Below, one piece after another: positions 7,366-17,011 of a stretch of DNA of 17,500 bases. Both the position numbers and the translations under genes were made by a program. Under the pieces are notes generated by a model that saw nothing but the letters and a program-made list of their open reading frames with translations, did not search any database and had not been told where the DNA came from. The stretch covers positions 77,501 through 95,000 of the forward strand of contig JAWQFJ010020636.1 in assembly GCA_034096865.1 (NCBI GenBank). Reading direction: 5' to 3'. The DNA comes from Theodoxus fluviatilis. Taxonomy: Eukaryota; Mollusca; Gastropoda; Cycloneritida; Neritidae. Position 1 is the first letter of the stretch; each line of letters opens with the position of its first letter.

Positions 7366-9159
7366 ACTTGATTGTGAAGTCTTTTTTGCAACATTGCTTT
7401 TTTTGTCTACCGTTTGGCTCATGGACAAGGGAATTTACAGAAATCAACTTACAAAATTCTAGCGTGAATCAACAAAGAAATATTAGCACCACAAGCACAC
7501 CACGTGACAAAACGCAAGTATTGCAAAGCAAGACAAAGCCTCTTTGGCAAGAAGTGTCAAACGATGCATTCTCCATCCTCGACCTTCGGTCTCTCCAATC
7601 CCACGACGACGAATACACATGTCCTCGGGCTGTTAGATGTAATAGAAAAGTTTGGTCTTCGTTCGATCAGTTCAGAATAATCGTGATTTGGGGCGCATTC
7701 AAGTCTCTCTTCGGTGGCCTGTGCAGAGCTACATGTCGTCCATAACGCCGTTCAGGCTTCGCACTAGAGTCGTTTAAGGCCGAGTGTTGTTGAGCGTTAA
7801 CTACGCTGCGCCTTCTCGTGCCTGCGGGAAGCCAGTGTCCGTATTTCCGGCACTCTTGAATTTAACGTGGCACGTTATGTCTCCACTTCCGGCTTTTCCT
7901 TATACGTTTGTTTCAGGTGTTGAATGTGTCGGCCATCTTTTTTCTTATTCTACTTTTAGTCCCCGTGTACTCCCGCTTTGTTTAAAGCTTGCTCATCACT
8001 CCGTATTTCCACTGTGTTCTCTTTCCAGTGCGCCTTTAAGACCACCTTTGCATTGCACAACTCCATACGTCCAAGATGACGTTTATATTTTCATAGCAAC
8101 TTATATACTTACTGTGCCGTCGATCTACGCTGTCGCTACCACAAACACAAATGGCAGTTATCTGCTTGCTTTTCGATACGTATATGAACCCAGATTTCTC
8201 CCTTCCTAGGGATAGAACCACGGCACCGTGCCTCGCGCATCTTCAAACCCCAGAGCAAGCTCTCCTCTCCACCTGCAAAAAAGACAGGGTGTCAGCAAGC
8301 GAGTAGAGGCTGAGGGACTGACCGCGCTGGACACGCGGAGGGAGCACTAACACTTAGGACGAACTCCTCTCGCCATTTTTAGTCTTCCTATCATCCATGA
8401 TACCTCGAATTACGTTTCTCACAAACAGTGACTGGACTGAGTAGATTCTCACTTGAGATTTTCAATACAGTTTGTGAAGTACGCGTAGAATAGTTTTTAA
8501 AATCTAGTGGATAAAATATTAAAGAAAACAGCAAGATCTCTATCAAAGATCGTTTGAAGTAACAAACCAGATGGTGCAAAAACTCGCTTTACTCTGAAAA
8601 ATCATTCAGTGGGTTGTGCAGCGAAAGAAAAGGGGGGAAAAATCAAAGGACGCCGGATCCACATCGAAGGGGGTGAATTCAAAATCATGATTTATCATCC
8701 CGAGTAGCCGACTCTCTTCACGTGCGTGAACATTAGAGAGATGAAGGAGCAAAACGCATTCCGTCGTAAGATCTCGATCATTGAAAGGTTTTCTTTACGT
8801 CAATGAAACGGATCTCTGCAATACGATCACGAGCGTTGTGACCTGGGGTTCGCTTTCACGAAGGTGCCACTAAATCCGCAAACAAACGCAGAATGTCAGG
8901 GATTGTTTCGCATCGCTTTCAAGAAGAAAATGGCTGCTCCTGGGGCTGGAGGCAAATGGCGACGCCTTCCGTCCTGCATCTTGCCGATAAAATAACAATT
9001 TTCGCACACTGGGCAGTGGCGAGCCTTTCATCTTGCTCGGGGTTTCCCTTTTACTGCTCCACGGCCGCCGCTCCACGGCTTGTGATTGCGCGCTCTCTCG
9101 AAGCAAAGATCACGTTCGGTTGTGAAAATAAACAGGATCAATGGAGAAAGATAGGTTGG
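7366..9159. other. Unassigned sequence
   Basis: About 1.8 kb with no recognisable product. Two plus-strand frames stay open here (7368-7745, 125 codons; 7784-8209, 141 codons), but they begin at non-ATG triplets, have no recognisable domain and have unremarkable lengths. CACGTGA, an E-box, occurs near 7501. A long or intronic transcript cannot be excluded. Confidence 0.55.
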
Positions 9160-9376
9160 AAAAACCGCCCTCCACAGAGACCATCAAATACAAACAGAAA
9201 GGAACACACAGAGAAAGGGAGGGGGGAGGTTTCGTCTCTAGGGGGGGATCAAGATTTCTTTTAAAGAGGCAATGAGAGGAAAAGGGACCAGGTCTGGGGG
9301 CGCGGAGAGAGGTCAGAGGTAAGAGTGGACGACCCCAGGCTCACGAGGTGTGGGGGACGAGAAAGGAAAGGGGAAA
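9160..9376. repeat. Purine-rich low-complexity tract
   Basis: GGAGG, GAGAG and AAAGG-type words dominate the plus strand, with short mixed interruptions, and lead into the G run. Several GGG or longer runs (for example near 9221-9228 and 9240-9247) add quadruplex potential. Confidence 0.7.
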
Positions 9377-9398
9377 GGGGGGGGGGGGGGGGGGGGGG
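9377..9398. repeat. (G)22 homopolymer
   Basis: Twenty-two consecutive G on the plus strand. The exact length is unreliable in any sequencing chemistry. Strong G-quadruplex former and a possible polymerase stall or assembly weak point. Confidence 0.95.
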
Positions 9399-10396
9399 CT
9401 TGCGCAAAAAATGCAATCCAACCCTTCAACCCCCATCCTAACTTTTATAAAACACAGAACAACTCACTTTTCTCCAACGCATAGACTCTAAAGCCTGCAG
9501 ACTGAGGTACGAGCTACGTGAAACTGCCTGGCTGTTCAAGAGGATCTCATTCGCCATCCTCCGCGGCAATGCGCACGCGATCTTGACAGCTGACAAATTA
9601 AAATGATTTTTGCCCCTCCTCCATCGGAAAATCAGTTTGCCTCTTCTTAATCGATTATACAGCCGTCGCAGACTATCCTATAACTATGTATTTGTTTCAG
9701 TCAATTGATTAAAAAACATAATTATGATGACTAATGTTCAATATCAGCCATTCATCTTTACGATGATTGTCCGAGCATGCAGATTTCTTTCTGCTGTATG
9801 ACACTTGAAAGTGTTACTTCGTGACTGTATTACAAATCTCTCTAAGAAATATCTTGTAGGTTATTGTCTGCATAGGAGATTGTTCAAAGACATTTACGCT
9901 ATTTACCACACCTTCCCCACAGGGTTAATAAATGTCAATGCACGAATAGCTCTGCTTCCGTGCAACCTTTCTTAATGGAAATATATATACGTGTATATGA
10001 AACATGAATTAGTAACAGAGCAGTAATAAATAGCTGTACTGATATTACACATGCATGTACCGAAACTGTTCTCACTTCACTGTATATGCATAAATGTGAA
10101 TGTGATTCTCCATACATTTCCGTAGTGCTGCTATAAAAAAGTAACCCGTTGTGGAACAACTCCAGAATGGCATTGTGCATCTGCAACACACAGTCTGTCT
10201 TTCAGCAAGTGGGAGAACTCCTCTAGTGCCAGCAGGCAGGCCCAAGATGGAGTCACGCACTGTTGCCCTCTGCCCAGACGCCAAATAAAGCGCCCCCTGG
10301 TGAGGCATCCCCGACACACCCTGGTGGACACGCATCGTGGCGCAACACCGGATGGAGTCGTTATGAGCGGCGCTTTGAAGGCCGCTTGCCTCACGA
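9399..10396. other. Unassigned sequence, AT-rich at 9590-10130
   Basis: A TATAAAA word at 9446-9452 follows the G run but no start site or gene is evident. 9590-10130 is AT-rich with many stops. On the minus strand, 10260-10130 shows short open runs in more than one frame but nothing recognisable. A 6-bp hairpin, AGCGGC/GCCGCT, lies at 10366-10386. Confidence 0.5.
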
Positions 10397-10450
10397 CAGC
10401 TCAACTGGCGTGCTGGTCTGTGGGCAGCTTTGGAATGCAGGCTCACGTCT
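10397..10450 (+). other. Weak pol III A/B-box pair (possible SINE relic)
   Basis: CAGCTCAACTGG at 10397-10408 matches the tRNA A box except for position 8. A poor B-box-like sequence, GGCTCACGTCT, sits at 10440-10450 (about 7 of 11), 31 bases away, the spacing also seen in the 285-356 head. No cloverleaf is convincing. It lies 32 bases before the long GT repeat. It may be chance. Confidence 0.2.
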
Positions 10451-10478
10451 GCGTGTCTGTATTTTCCCCGATGAATAG

Positions 10479-10482
<4 letters not shown>

Positions 10483-10573
<91 letters not shown>
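10483..10573. repeat. Perfect (GT)n microsatellite, about 45 units
   Basis: Ninety-one bases of uninterrupted GT, the longest pure dinucleotide array here. It is followed by a pyrimidine-rich stretch ending TTTGTTTCAG. An uninterrupted array of this length is probably young and length-variable. Confidence 0.98.
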
Positions 10574-10575
<2 letters not shown>

Positions 10576-10674
10576 TTTCCCACTTTGTTTCAGCGCATCA
10601 ACACATACACTGCGAATCTTTTCGCACTTTTCGCTCAAAAGCTCGCCGGACCATCTTTGAAGAAAGCAGTTTGA
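10574..10674 (+). other. Acceptor-like site and 26-codon open frame
   Basis: TTTTCCCACTTTGTTTCAG, a good 3' splice-site context, ends at 10593. The following frame (10594-10674) reads 26 codons, R-I-N-T-Y-T-A-N-L-F-A-L-F and onward, to a TGA. It could be a short terminal exon behind an intron carrying the GT repeat. No homology is recognised and a frame this short has little statistical weight. Confidence 0.2.
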
Positions 10675-10839
10675 ATGGGGGAAAGGCAACCTTCAAATAT
10701 AACTTTTTCCAGCTCTGACTGCTCTGAACATCTTCCTTGTTCAGCTTGATTCATCGTGGAGCTCTTCTGATGAGCAAACTCGCTTTAAAAAAAGAAGTCC
10801 ACCTCTTTCAATCGGACAAGGGAGCAGCCTACTGGTTGC

Positions 10840-11530
10840 TGGGAGAGAGAGTCGGGGTATGGATTCCATGCAGGGGACAAAGGGAGGGCGAGTTTGGAGA
10901 GGGCGGAAGCGGGTTTGAGGACAAAGGAACCGACCCAGCGGTGGTCGACGGCGTCAAACTTTTAAAGATTCCCTCAACGACCCTCTCAGACGTCTCGGGG
11001 CGCTGCTCCGCACCGCCCCATTGTCTCTGGATGGGATGATCGATCCAAGGGGTAAGTAATTTCTGCTGTCCCCGCCTGCCCGAGGAGACTGGAGAGCGGC
11101 CAGGATGGAGGGATGGTGCTCCAGGACCTCTCTGCCTTCGCCACCTCATCACGTGTCCTCGTCCGAGTGGCTTTCCTCCCCACGCCGTCATCTCCGACTA
11201 CAAAGACCGGGACCCCCCGGTGGTGGAGCCTTTTCCTTGACGTCTGCCCTGGGACTCCCCGGAGAGGAAGGTCCTCGCGGAGAAGCGGCCATTCCAATGT
11301 CGTAACAGCGGGTAATCACGACATCGGTTTCTTCTCCGGGCCTGGAGTGGTCGGCTCCCCGGCGAAGAAGCTGCCGCCCCGGCGAGGGCTGATGGGAAGA
11401 CGCGCATCGAGAGAGGAAGACCCGTGTAAGCCGACCTGGAGAGGATCATCCAGAGCGCGCCTTAAGAGCCCCGCTGCAGTTCACCTTTGTTTTTGATGAG
11501 AAAAACGGCGGCTGCTGTCTCGCCGGAAAC
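10840..11530. other. GC- and CpG-rich unassigned segment
   Basis: Noticeably GC-rich with many CpG, and open in several frames on both strands (for example 11113-11496 plus, 11297-10986 minus), as GC-rich DNA tends to be because stops are AT-rich. A 6-bp hairpin, GGGGCG/CGCCCC, lies at 10997-11019. No domain is recognised in any frame. Candidates are a promoter-proximal region or an exon of an unrecognised gene. Confidence 0.4.
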
Positions 11531-11819
11531 ATGGCCTCAAAGGTGACAGTGACCTTCCTGGTAGCGCGACCTTTCTATGGCCTTTTGTCGCCTGGCAGGA
11601 AAAAGGGCTAGAGTTTGGAGAGTTCGTAAAATGGTCGCTCACCTGTCGTGCTTGGACAGTGAAGGATGCGACGTGGAAGAGGACACAAAAGACGAGGAGG
11701 CTTGGATTGAAGGAACACTGCTCCTGCTGGTTTTAGAACAAGAACAATTGTTGTCGACAAGTGAAGGCTTGTTCACCCCTTCTTCTTTTTTCAAACCCCA
11801 TTTCCTCAGTTTGTGATAA
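11531..11819 (+). other. Open frame without recognisable product
   Basis: The plus strand reads open to the stop at 11814-11816. ATG codons at 11577 and about 11631 would give peptides of 79 and about 61 residues, with an acidic middle (EGCDVEEDTKDEEAW) then a Leu-rich stretch. Composition is compatible with a protein but there is no motif, no poly(A) signal close behind and no established splice site. Probably chance. Confidence 0.15.
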
Positions 11820-13938
11820 AAGTACTTTGGAGATGGCAGCGTATTCACCATGTTTACCGTATTGTATTAATTGGATTCTTTTAAATTTAGATTTATATTG
11901 GTAATAAGATTGGTCATATCGAAAATGTATGTAGAGTTGTATCCAAATGCAATTCACACACTTGTACATATATACTATTAACTATCAGATTGATACACGA
12001 CTTTCAATTCCCAGTTCGAGGACATCACAAAGTTAAATGAAAAAAATGTTGTTAAACATAAAAGTCACAATAGGGAAAATATCTGCTCTATTGTGTGTGA
12101 CATTGTCAGACGGGCAAATATTACAATCAGGCAGTGACCTGAGGTTCGGCAAGAATAATCACACGTACAGAAGTAAACTTCAGCCAAAGAGGAACCGATA
12201 GTAACTTGCAGTAGATTTCTGTAAACAAGTTCCTTCATGTTTCACATCATACTGTAATCTTCTCTTAACAGCTTGATCGATGATTTCCCAACATCCATTT
12301 TTCTTGATGAGACAGACCATGCTCGCCTGGCAGCCACATCTTGGATCCGCGTCCGCTCTGTTGGGAGCGGAGGATTGGATTGACGTGTGACACAATGGTT
12401 TCATCCACTCAATAATGTGCTTCCTCCCCAAGAGCAGGAGACCCGGAACGCTAATGGATTGTCACTTTAAACTCACGAACTGAAAATTCGTGGTCCGACC
12501 TGCTCTCTAGGGTTGGCAGAGTGAATGAAATGAGCGTTGCAGTAAAGAAGTGCGCCTGAGGTGTTCAAGATGAGAGCGAAATGCTTTGTTATAACTCGGT
12601 GGTTAGATCTCAATCACGCATATCATTTCGTTCTGTTCAGTTACTTCACCAGTTCACCGTTCCCATTTGAATAATTGCAAACTGCAGTATGTAGACTTGA
12701 CAGAGTAAGTTCACATAAGGTTTTTTTTTTCAAGGACGCATGGTACATACTCTCGCCAGCGAAATAAAGGAGCTTTACATTAAAATCTGAAAGAACTTTC
12801 GGAGAACAGAACGGTAAAAATTGCGGAAATACAGAACACCGGCAGGCGGTCCACCGGTGCAAAAGCACCCAGTTGCTAAAAAGAAATCTAGACGGTGTTC
12901 TGCAGCTTGCAAGCGAATTTCGGACCCAACGTGGCTATAAATCTTTTGGTCTTGGGCACTTCCTCATACCAGTCCGATCTCTGTAGCAGCAACAGTAACG
13001 CACGCTGAGGGAACAAGTAATCAACAGTGGCGGCCATTCGCACCAAGGGGAGAGTAGAGTACCAGCCTGCACCAACGCTCAGAAGCAACTACGCTACGCC
13101 TCCATGACGATTTCTTCCTTGACGTCGTTGTAACTCGCCCCTCATTTCTTACTTCTCCCCTGACTTCCGACCCCAGCCTCATTCCTCCTCTCCGCAAGGA
13201 TCCAATAAAACGGGTGGGCAAGGCGGGGAGGAAATGGTGACCAGCAGACGGGAATTTACAAGGGAACACAAAGGCTGGAGATGCTCCTGGTGGCGGCACT
13301 CCGTGGATGTCTATCTGCGGTGCTCTCTGTAGACAGGACGAGTTCCAGGAACATAAAACCCTCGGTGCACAGCCTCGGGCAGCAATGGCCGCTCGATGCA
13401 CCGCACCGTAAACCGCGTGTGATTGCTGGGCTTGAACCTTCCCCCGCAGCCATAAACGTTCGATTATTACTCGAAATCATCCACCACGACAATATACGTA
13501 GCAGCAGCCCAGAGCGAGAGAATTAACATTGTTTTGGAAGAAAAGATTTGGGCACGGGATGTAAAATTGCCCCTCAAAGACAGTCTGGGAATGGGTCTGG
13601 TTGCTGCAATCGTTACGGGCGCCTTTGTATTCGGTGTGGGGCTTTAATGGCCCCATAACCGGTGGATACGTAATTATGCTTTCTTTGTCTTCTGGGATTC
13701 TTCCTGAATGAAATATCTGATAAATGCGCCGCTCTGATTTTTTCCTACCCTGGCAGAATTTTATGCTGCGCTGTCATGCCAGTCTCCCAGTTCTTCCAGC
13801 AGGAGATCCGTGTTCTGGCTCGGCTTGGGCCGTTCCTCTCCCAGTTGAGAGCGATCCACTTGATGCCGATCACGTTCCCTTGGGACCAAGACATCAAAGA
13901 CCCCCCATAAACGTCACGCGCTTGGAGATAGATCATGA
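11820..13938. other. Unassigned sequence; AT-rich at 11820-12200
   Basis: AT-rich with dense stops to about 12200, then mixed composition. Small dyads: GGGGC/GCCCC around 13639-13655 and CACCGG/CCGGTG around 12838-12860. A nine-base T run at 12721 onward is followed by CAAG. Short frames on both strands at 13724-13978 overlap each other and none is identifiable. Confidence 0.5.
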
Positions 13939-14328
13939 ATAGCACGACAAGATGTATGGCACAAACGCACCACGGCACACTCGGTAAAAACTCTATTTGG
14001 CCTGGGAAATAATACGCCGTACTTCAAACAAAATAAAGATCACGTATATGCACCACTGCCTTCTCCGATATGTCGATTGTGTCCGAGAGTGTTTGTGCAC
14101 TTTTGCTTTGTTGATAATTTGGATTTCTTAAACTGCATTTCTAGTGATAATTTATTCAAATTTGAAAAAGATGTCAAGCAAATTAAGTTTTCTGGCTTTT
14201 TGTTATTTAAAGACTGGTTCGCTCAAGGCAATGTTCTTTCTGACAATTTATTTATGTCAATAAATTCTTCGACTATATGCAATTTCAGGCAAGGCAGAAC
14301 CGATATTGTTGTTCTTTATCAATCGTGA
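13939..14328 (+). other. 130-codon stop-to-stop open frame, possible terminal exon
   Basis: Open from after the TGA at 13936 to the TGA at 14326-14328, mostly in AT-rich DNA where stops should be common. There is no early ATG (the first in-frame Met is in the last quarter), so it would need to be an exon. An acceptor-like TGCATTTCTAG ends at 14144, giving a 61-residue tail containing FKFEKDVKQIKFSGF. AATAAA follows the stop by 14 bases, with a GU-rich stretch after it. No repeats, no recognised family. A transposon or viral remnant or a chance frame are equally possible. Confidence 0.25.
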
Positions 14329-14341
14329 TATAAGACTGCCC

Positions 14342-14347
14342 AATAAA
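14342..14347 (+). terminator. Possible poly(A) signal AATAAA
   Basis: AATAAA lies 14 bases after the stop of the 13939-14328 frame, followed at 14367-14382 by TGTTGGGGTTTTTT-type GU/U-rich sequence at the spacing typical of animal cleavage sites. AATAAA is frequent by chance in AT-rich DNA, so the downstream element is the main support. Confidence 0.35.
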
Positions 14348-14859
14348 GTATATCTATAACACGACCTTGTTGGGGTTTTTTAAAACTAAAAAGGCATTTT
14401 ACATGACGTTGCTCATCCCAATTACATACGTGTATTTTCTGTTTTGAAAAATGGAAATCAGTTTCAGAACACAAACAATTCTCAACAGAGCACAGTGCAC
14501 GTGTGAACATGCGACAACTAAATCCACATGTATTACTGTAATCACTTTATTTCTGGGGGATTCAGAGCTTTAGAATGAAGAATCTGTTTTCATGAAGAGT
14601 CGTCATGAAGTCCTGACAGCTAACCACATTATGCAGCATGCTTGATTCTCCCAACTCAACTCCTTCTGCAGTACCTTTGCACTTCCTCGCAGACTCTCGT
14701 CATACCACTCTTGGCCGACCTAGGGACAATCCAAGCTATCCGAGTCTACCGTGTGTCGTCTGGGTGTCTAGAAAATTCCAGTCTTTACCACGAGCCAGCC
14801 TGACACCTTATAAGTGCGTCTCCGCTGACCCTATCCCAGCCAGCCCATAGCTCTTTGGA
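14348..14859. other. Unassigned sequence
   Basis: No recognised feature; stop-rich on both strands. Confidence 0.5.
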
Positions 14860-14940
14860 AGTGAGAAAAAGAGAGAGGGAGAAAAGGAAGAAGTGAAGAG
14901 AAGGGAGGGGGTGGGGACGAGAAAGAGGGAGGGGGCGGGT
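14860..14940 (+). repeat. Purine tract with dense G-runs (quadruplex-prone)
   Basis: GA-rich strand ending in six G-runs of three or more (14903-14905, 14907-14911, 14913-14916, 14927-14929, 14931-14935, 14937-14939). Two sets of three are split by a short GA spacer, so several intramolecular quadruplexes are possible. Confidence 0.85.
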
Positions 14941-15078
14941 CGCAGCCTGTCCCCTGCGGGGAGTTAGCCTGATGTCCTGCGGGAGAGGATTTTCCCCAAT
15001 CCCTCCTAGTGGCGGGGACACGTCTGAGAGTGAGTCACAGGTTGTCCTCAGCTGGTGGTAATTTTCTCCAGAAACAGC

Positions 15079-15180
15079 AGTCCTCCCCCTCCCCACCTTT
15101 CGTCAGCTTCCTCTTTGCGTCTGTCTCACCCCCACCCCCTCATCCCTCCTTCATCTCTACCCCAGACCCCCAAACCCCCA
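15079..15180. repeat. C/T-rich low-complexity tract
   Basis: Pyrimidine-biased with several CCCC runs, 140 bases after the purine tract and of opposite strand bias, so the two tracts are loosely complementary in composition. The minus strand is G-rich. No fixed repeat unit. Confidence 0.7.
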
Positions 15181-15638
15181 GCACGAGCTATTTGCTTTAA
15201 TGTCGTATTAAGATGCATGTAGTTTCGAGGGGATTTCGGGGATTAATCGCCAGTCTGGGTTTCCTAGAGCTCTCCTCTGGCTGTCCCCACCTCTCCAGAC
15301 TCCCGCCTCCCCTCGCTTTTCCTCCCGCCAAAGCAAAGTTTTCCCAGCTCTCTCCATTTCCCCCTCTCCTCAGGGATAGATCCGTTTGATCAAGTTGGTT
15401 TGGGGCATTTATCTCGTTTCGGGTGACCCATGGCTACGTTGCACTACTGACACAGAGAGCACCATGACTCGGTAACTATCTGCCACATGACTTCTGTTGG
15501 GCGAGATGAATGGTGTATTGAATAGTGCTAATAATGCATTGTAGTGACGGTAACCCAGGTCATAGTATTACCCTTTATTAAAACTGGATGTCTTTTGTCA
15601 GATGCTCTTTAAGTCTAGTGTAGCATCATTCTAGTAAA
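15181..15638. other. Unassigned sequence
   Basis: No recognised gene. Contains GGATTAATCG near 15239 (an Otx/Bicoid-type word inside a small dyad) and further CT-rich patches at 15290-15370. Confidence 0.5.
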
Positions 15639-15673
15639 CTAGAGATTTCGCCTACCGGCAAAAGTATCTCTAG
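15639..15673. other. 35-nt hairpin with 8-bp perfect stem
   Basis: CTAGAGAT at 15639-15646 pairs with ATCTCTAG at 15666-15673. The 19-base loop holds GCC/GGC, which can add three inner pairs. CTAGTAAACTAG, a second small dyad, overlaps its left edge. Confidence 0.55.
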
Positions 15674-15682
15674 CACTGTTGA

Positions 15683-15694
15683 CATCACGTGATG
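15683..15694. promoter_or_regulatory. 12-bp palindrome containing an E-box
   Basis: CATCACGTGATG is perfectly palindromic and contains TCACGTGA, the preferred site of USF, MITF/TFE-type bHLH-leucine zipper factors. It lies 10 bases after the 35-nt hairpin. There is no evidence of use, and no promoter nearby. Confidence 0.35.
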
Positions 15695-16335
15695 GAAGGT
15701 TTTCGGCCAATTTATGCAAACAGGGGTCACACGAGAGTCTTGTGGGATAGCCGATGTGCTCCCTGACATACGCCGTTAAAGTAGTTCTAAGACTATTTCG
15801 CACAAAACTCCTAACTTACTCTTGTTGAGACAACAAACAAGCGTTTATTCAATACAATAAAATGTTTGTGTTGAAATGGAAACAAGTTTTGACACCTGAA
15901 TGATTTCTGTAAAAAGTGGAGAGAAAAATAGTATCAGAACGAACTATTTTTGGCGCAAGGCTGTAATGCGAAGGGTCAAGCCTATTACGCATTCATTGCG
16001 AACTCTGCCAGAGTCAATACTACTGACTCGGGTTTACAGAATGGTGTAGCATATGACAGGAACTGCTTTGCTGACCCCGCCATCAGCTGGAATTCCAGAC
16101 TGCTGGGCTTTCAGGGCCTGCTACTGTACTATTCCTGTGTAATTTGGCTCTTTGTTTTTCTTCAGGAATGAGCTGGTCTTTTAATATCATGCAAGACAAA
16201 GAACATTTCTCAAATACATTGTCTTCTTTCTTCCTCACGAAAACAGTGACTAAAGAGTACATGCTTCTTATGTCTCCTAGGAAGAAATGTCATACGTCTG
16301 AGCACCGATGTGCATGCGGGCTTCAAGTAGGAGCT
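15695..16335. other. Unassigned sequence
   Basis: No recognised gene. A strong acceptor-like TTTGTTTTTCTTCAG ends near 16166. The sequence after it is open in one plus-strand frame into the GT repeat but gives no recognisable protein. Confidence 0.5.
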
Positions 16336-16361
16336 GTGTGCATGTGTGTGTGTGTCTGTGG

Positions 16362-16420
<59 letters not shown>

Positions 16421-16454
16421 CGCGCGTACGCTAGCGTGTGAGTACGCGTGCGTG
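16336..16454. repeat. (TG)n microsatellite extended by CG alternation
   Basis: Impure TG at 16336-16361, pure TG at 16362-16418, then 16419-16454 continues as nearly alternating pyrimidine-purine sequence rich in CG (CGCGCGTACG, ACGCGTGCG). The whole block is a strong Z-DNA candidate. Confidence 0.95.
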
Positions 16455-16695
16455 GACGTTTTATCCGCTTCCCCACTGAAACGCATTTCCCTGATACCTT
16501 ATGTCAGACCAAAATGTTTTACCGACGATAAAGAGAATAATAAGTCAAATCAGCGGAAAGACACTAGCCCAGATTCCTATTCAGGAACAATGCTATGAAA
16601 ACAATCGACTGAACTCATCAAGTGACACCCATTATTTCCTTTCATAGCTACAACCTTCCTTCTCCCACATCTCATTATCTCCCTCCCCCTCTCCT

Positions 16696-16708
16696 CCCCC
16701 CCCCCCCC
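16696..16708. repeat. (C)13 run in a C/T-rich patch
   Basis: Thirteen C within a pyrimidine-rich stretch (about 16650-16725). The complement is G-rich and quadruplex-prone. It lies at the 3' side of the minus-strand tRNA-like relic. Confidence 0.9.
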
Positions 16709-16723
16709 TCCCCCAACTCCCTG

Positions 16724-16803
16724 CCCCAATCTTGCATTGCAATCAGGTGTCCATACTGTTGAGCATGGTAGACACGAGGCCTTCGCCATTAGGCCGCATG
16801 ACC
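16724..16803 (-). mobile_element. Degenerate tRNA-Arg-like SINE head
   Basis: On the minus strand, GGCCTAATGG (16795-16786) is an exact A box of tRNA-Arg type. The D arm GCC-TAATGGCGAA-GGC (16794-16779) is intact with correct length and stem. A B-box-like GATTGCAATGC (16744-16734) matches the consensus at 7 of 11, about 41 bases on. The anticodon and T stems and the 3' acceptor strand are not preserved. This pattern suits an old SINE derived from tRNA-Arg. The rest of the element and its boundaries are not visible, and the G-rich sequence that follows could be its tail or unrelated. Confidence 0.4.
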
Positions 16804-16843
16804 CCCTGTAATCGAGTTTGATTAGCGGAGGAATTAGCACCGT

Positions 16844-16922
16844 AATGTTCTCCTCCTCCCCTTCTTCCCCTTTCCTTCTTCCGCCCCCCACCCCCCACCC
16901 CCCGTCCCCGCCCCCCACCCCC
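16844..16922. repeat. C-rich tract; G-quadruplex-prone on the minus strand
   Basis: C-runs at 16884-16889, 16891-16896, 16898-16903, 16906-16909, 16911-16916 and 16918-16922, separated by one or two bases. The minus strand has six G-runs with very short loops, an excellent quadruplex candidate; the plus strand could form an i-motif. Confidence 0.9.
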
Positions 16923-16937
16923 ATCCACACTGCTCTC

Positions 16938-16940
<3 letters not shown>

Positions 16941-17011
<71 letters not shown>

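Noticed and set aside
10072..10689. 205-codon minus-strand frame with a Thr-His run
   Set aside because: Its core is the GT45 array read as Thr-His; flanking parts show no motif and overlap other open frames.
10986..11297. Minus-strand VVGDDGVGRKAT, reminiscent of a GTPase P-loop
   Set aside because: It does not fit GxxxxGK[S/T] (GDDGVGRK has an extra residue before K), and no other GTPase motif follows in frame.
13745..13978. Minus-strand frames reading either a Trp-rich 77-residue peptide or a 50-codon acidic tail ending DLLLEELGDWHDSAA
   Set aside because: Two overlapping frames both look protein-like, neither has a recognised family, and the second is bounded by a stop immediately upstream with only a weak acceptor inside.
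15530..15550. TGCATTGTAGT, an 11-base match to miR-33
   Set aside because: No downstream arm that could pair with it is present, so no precursor hairpin forms.
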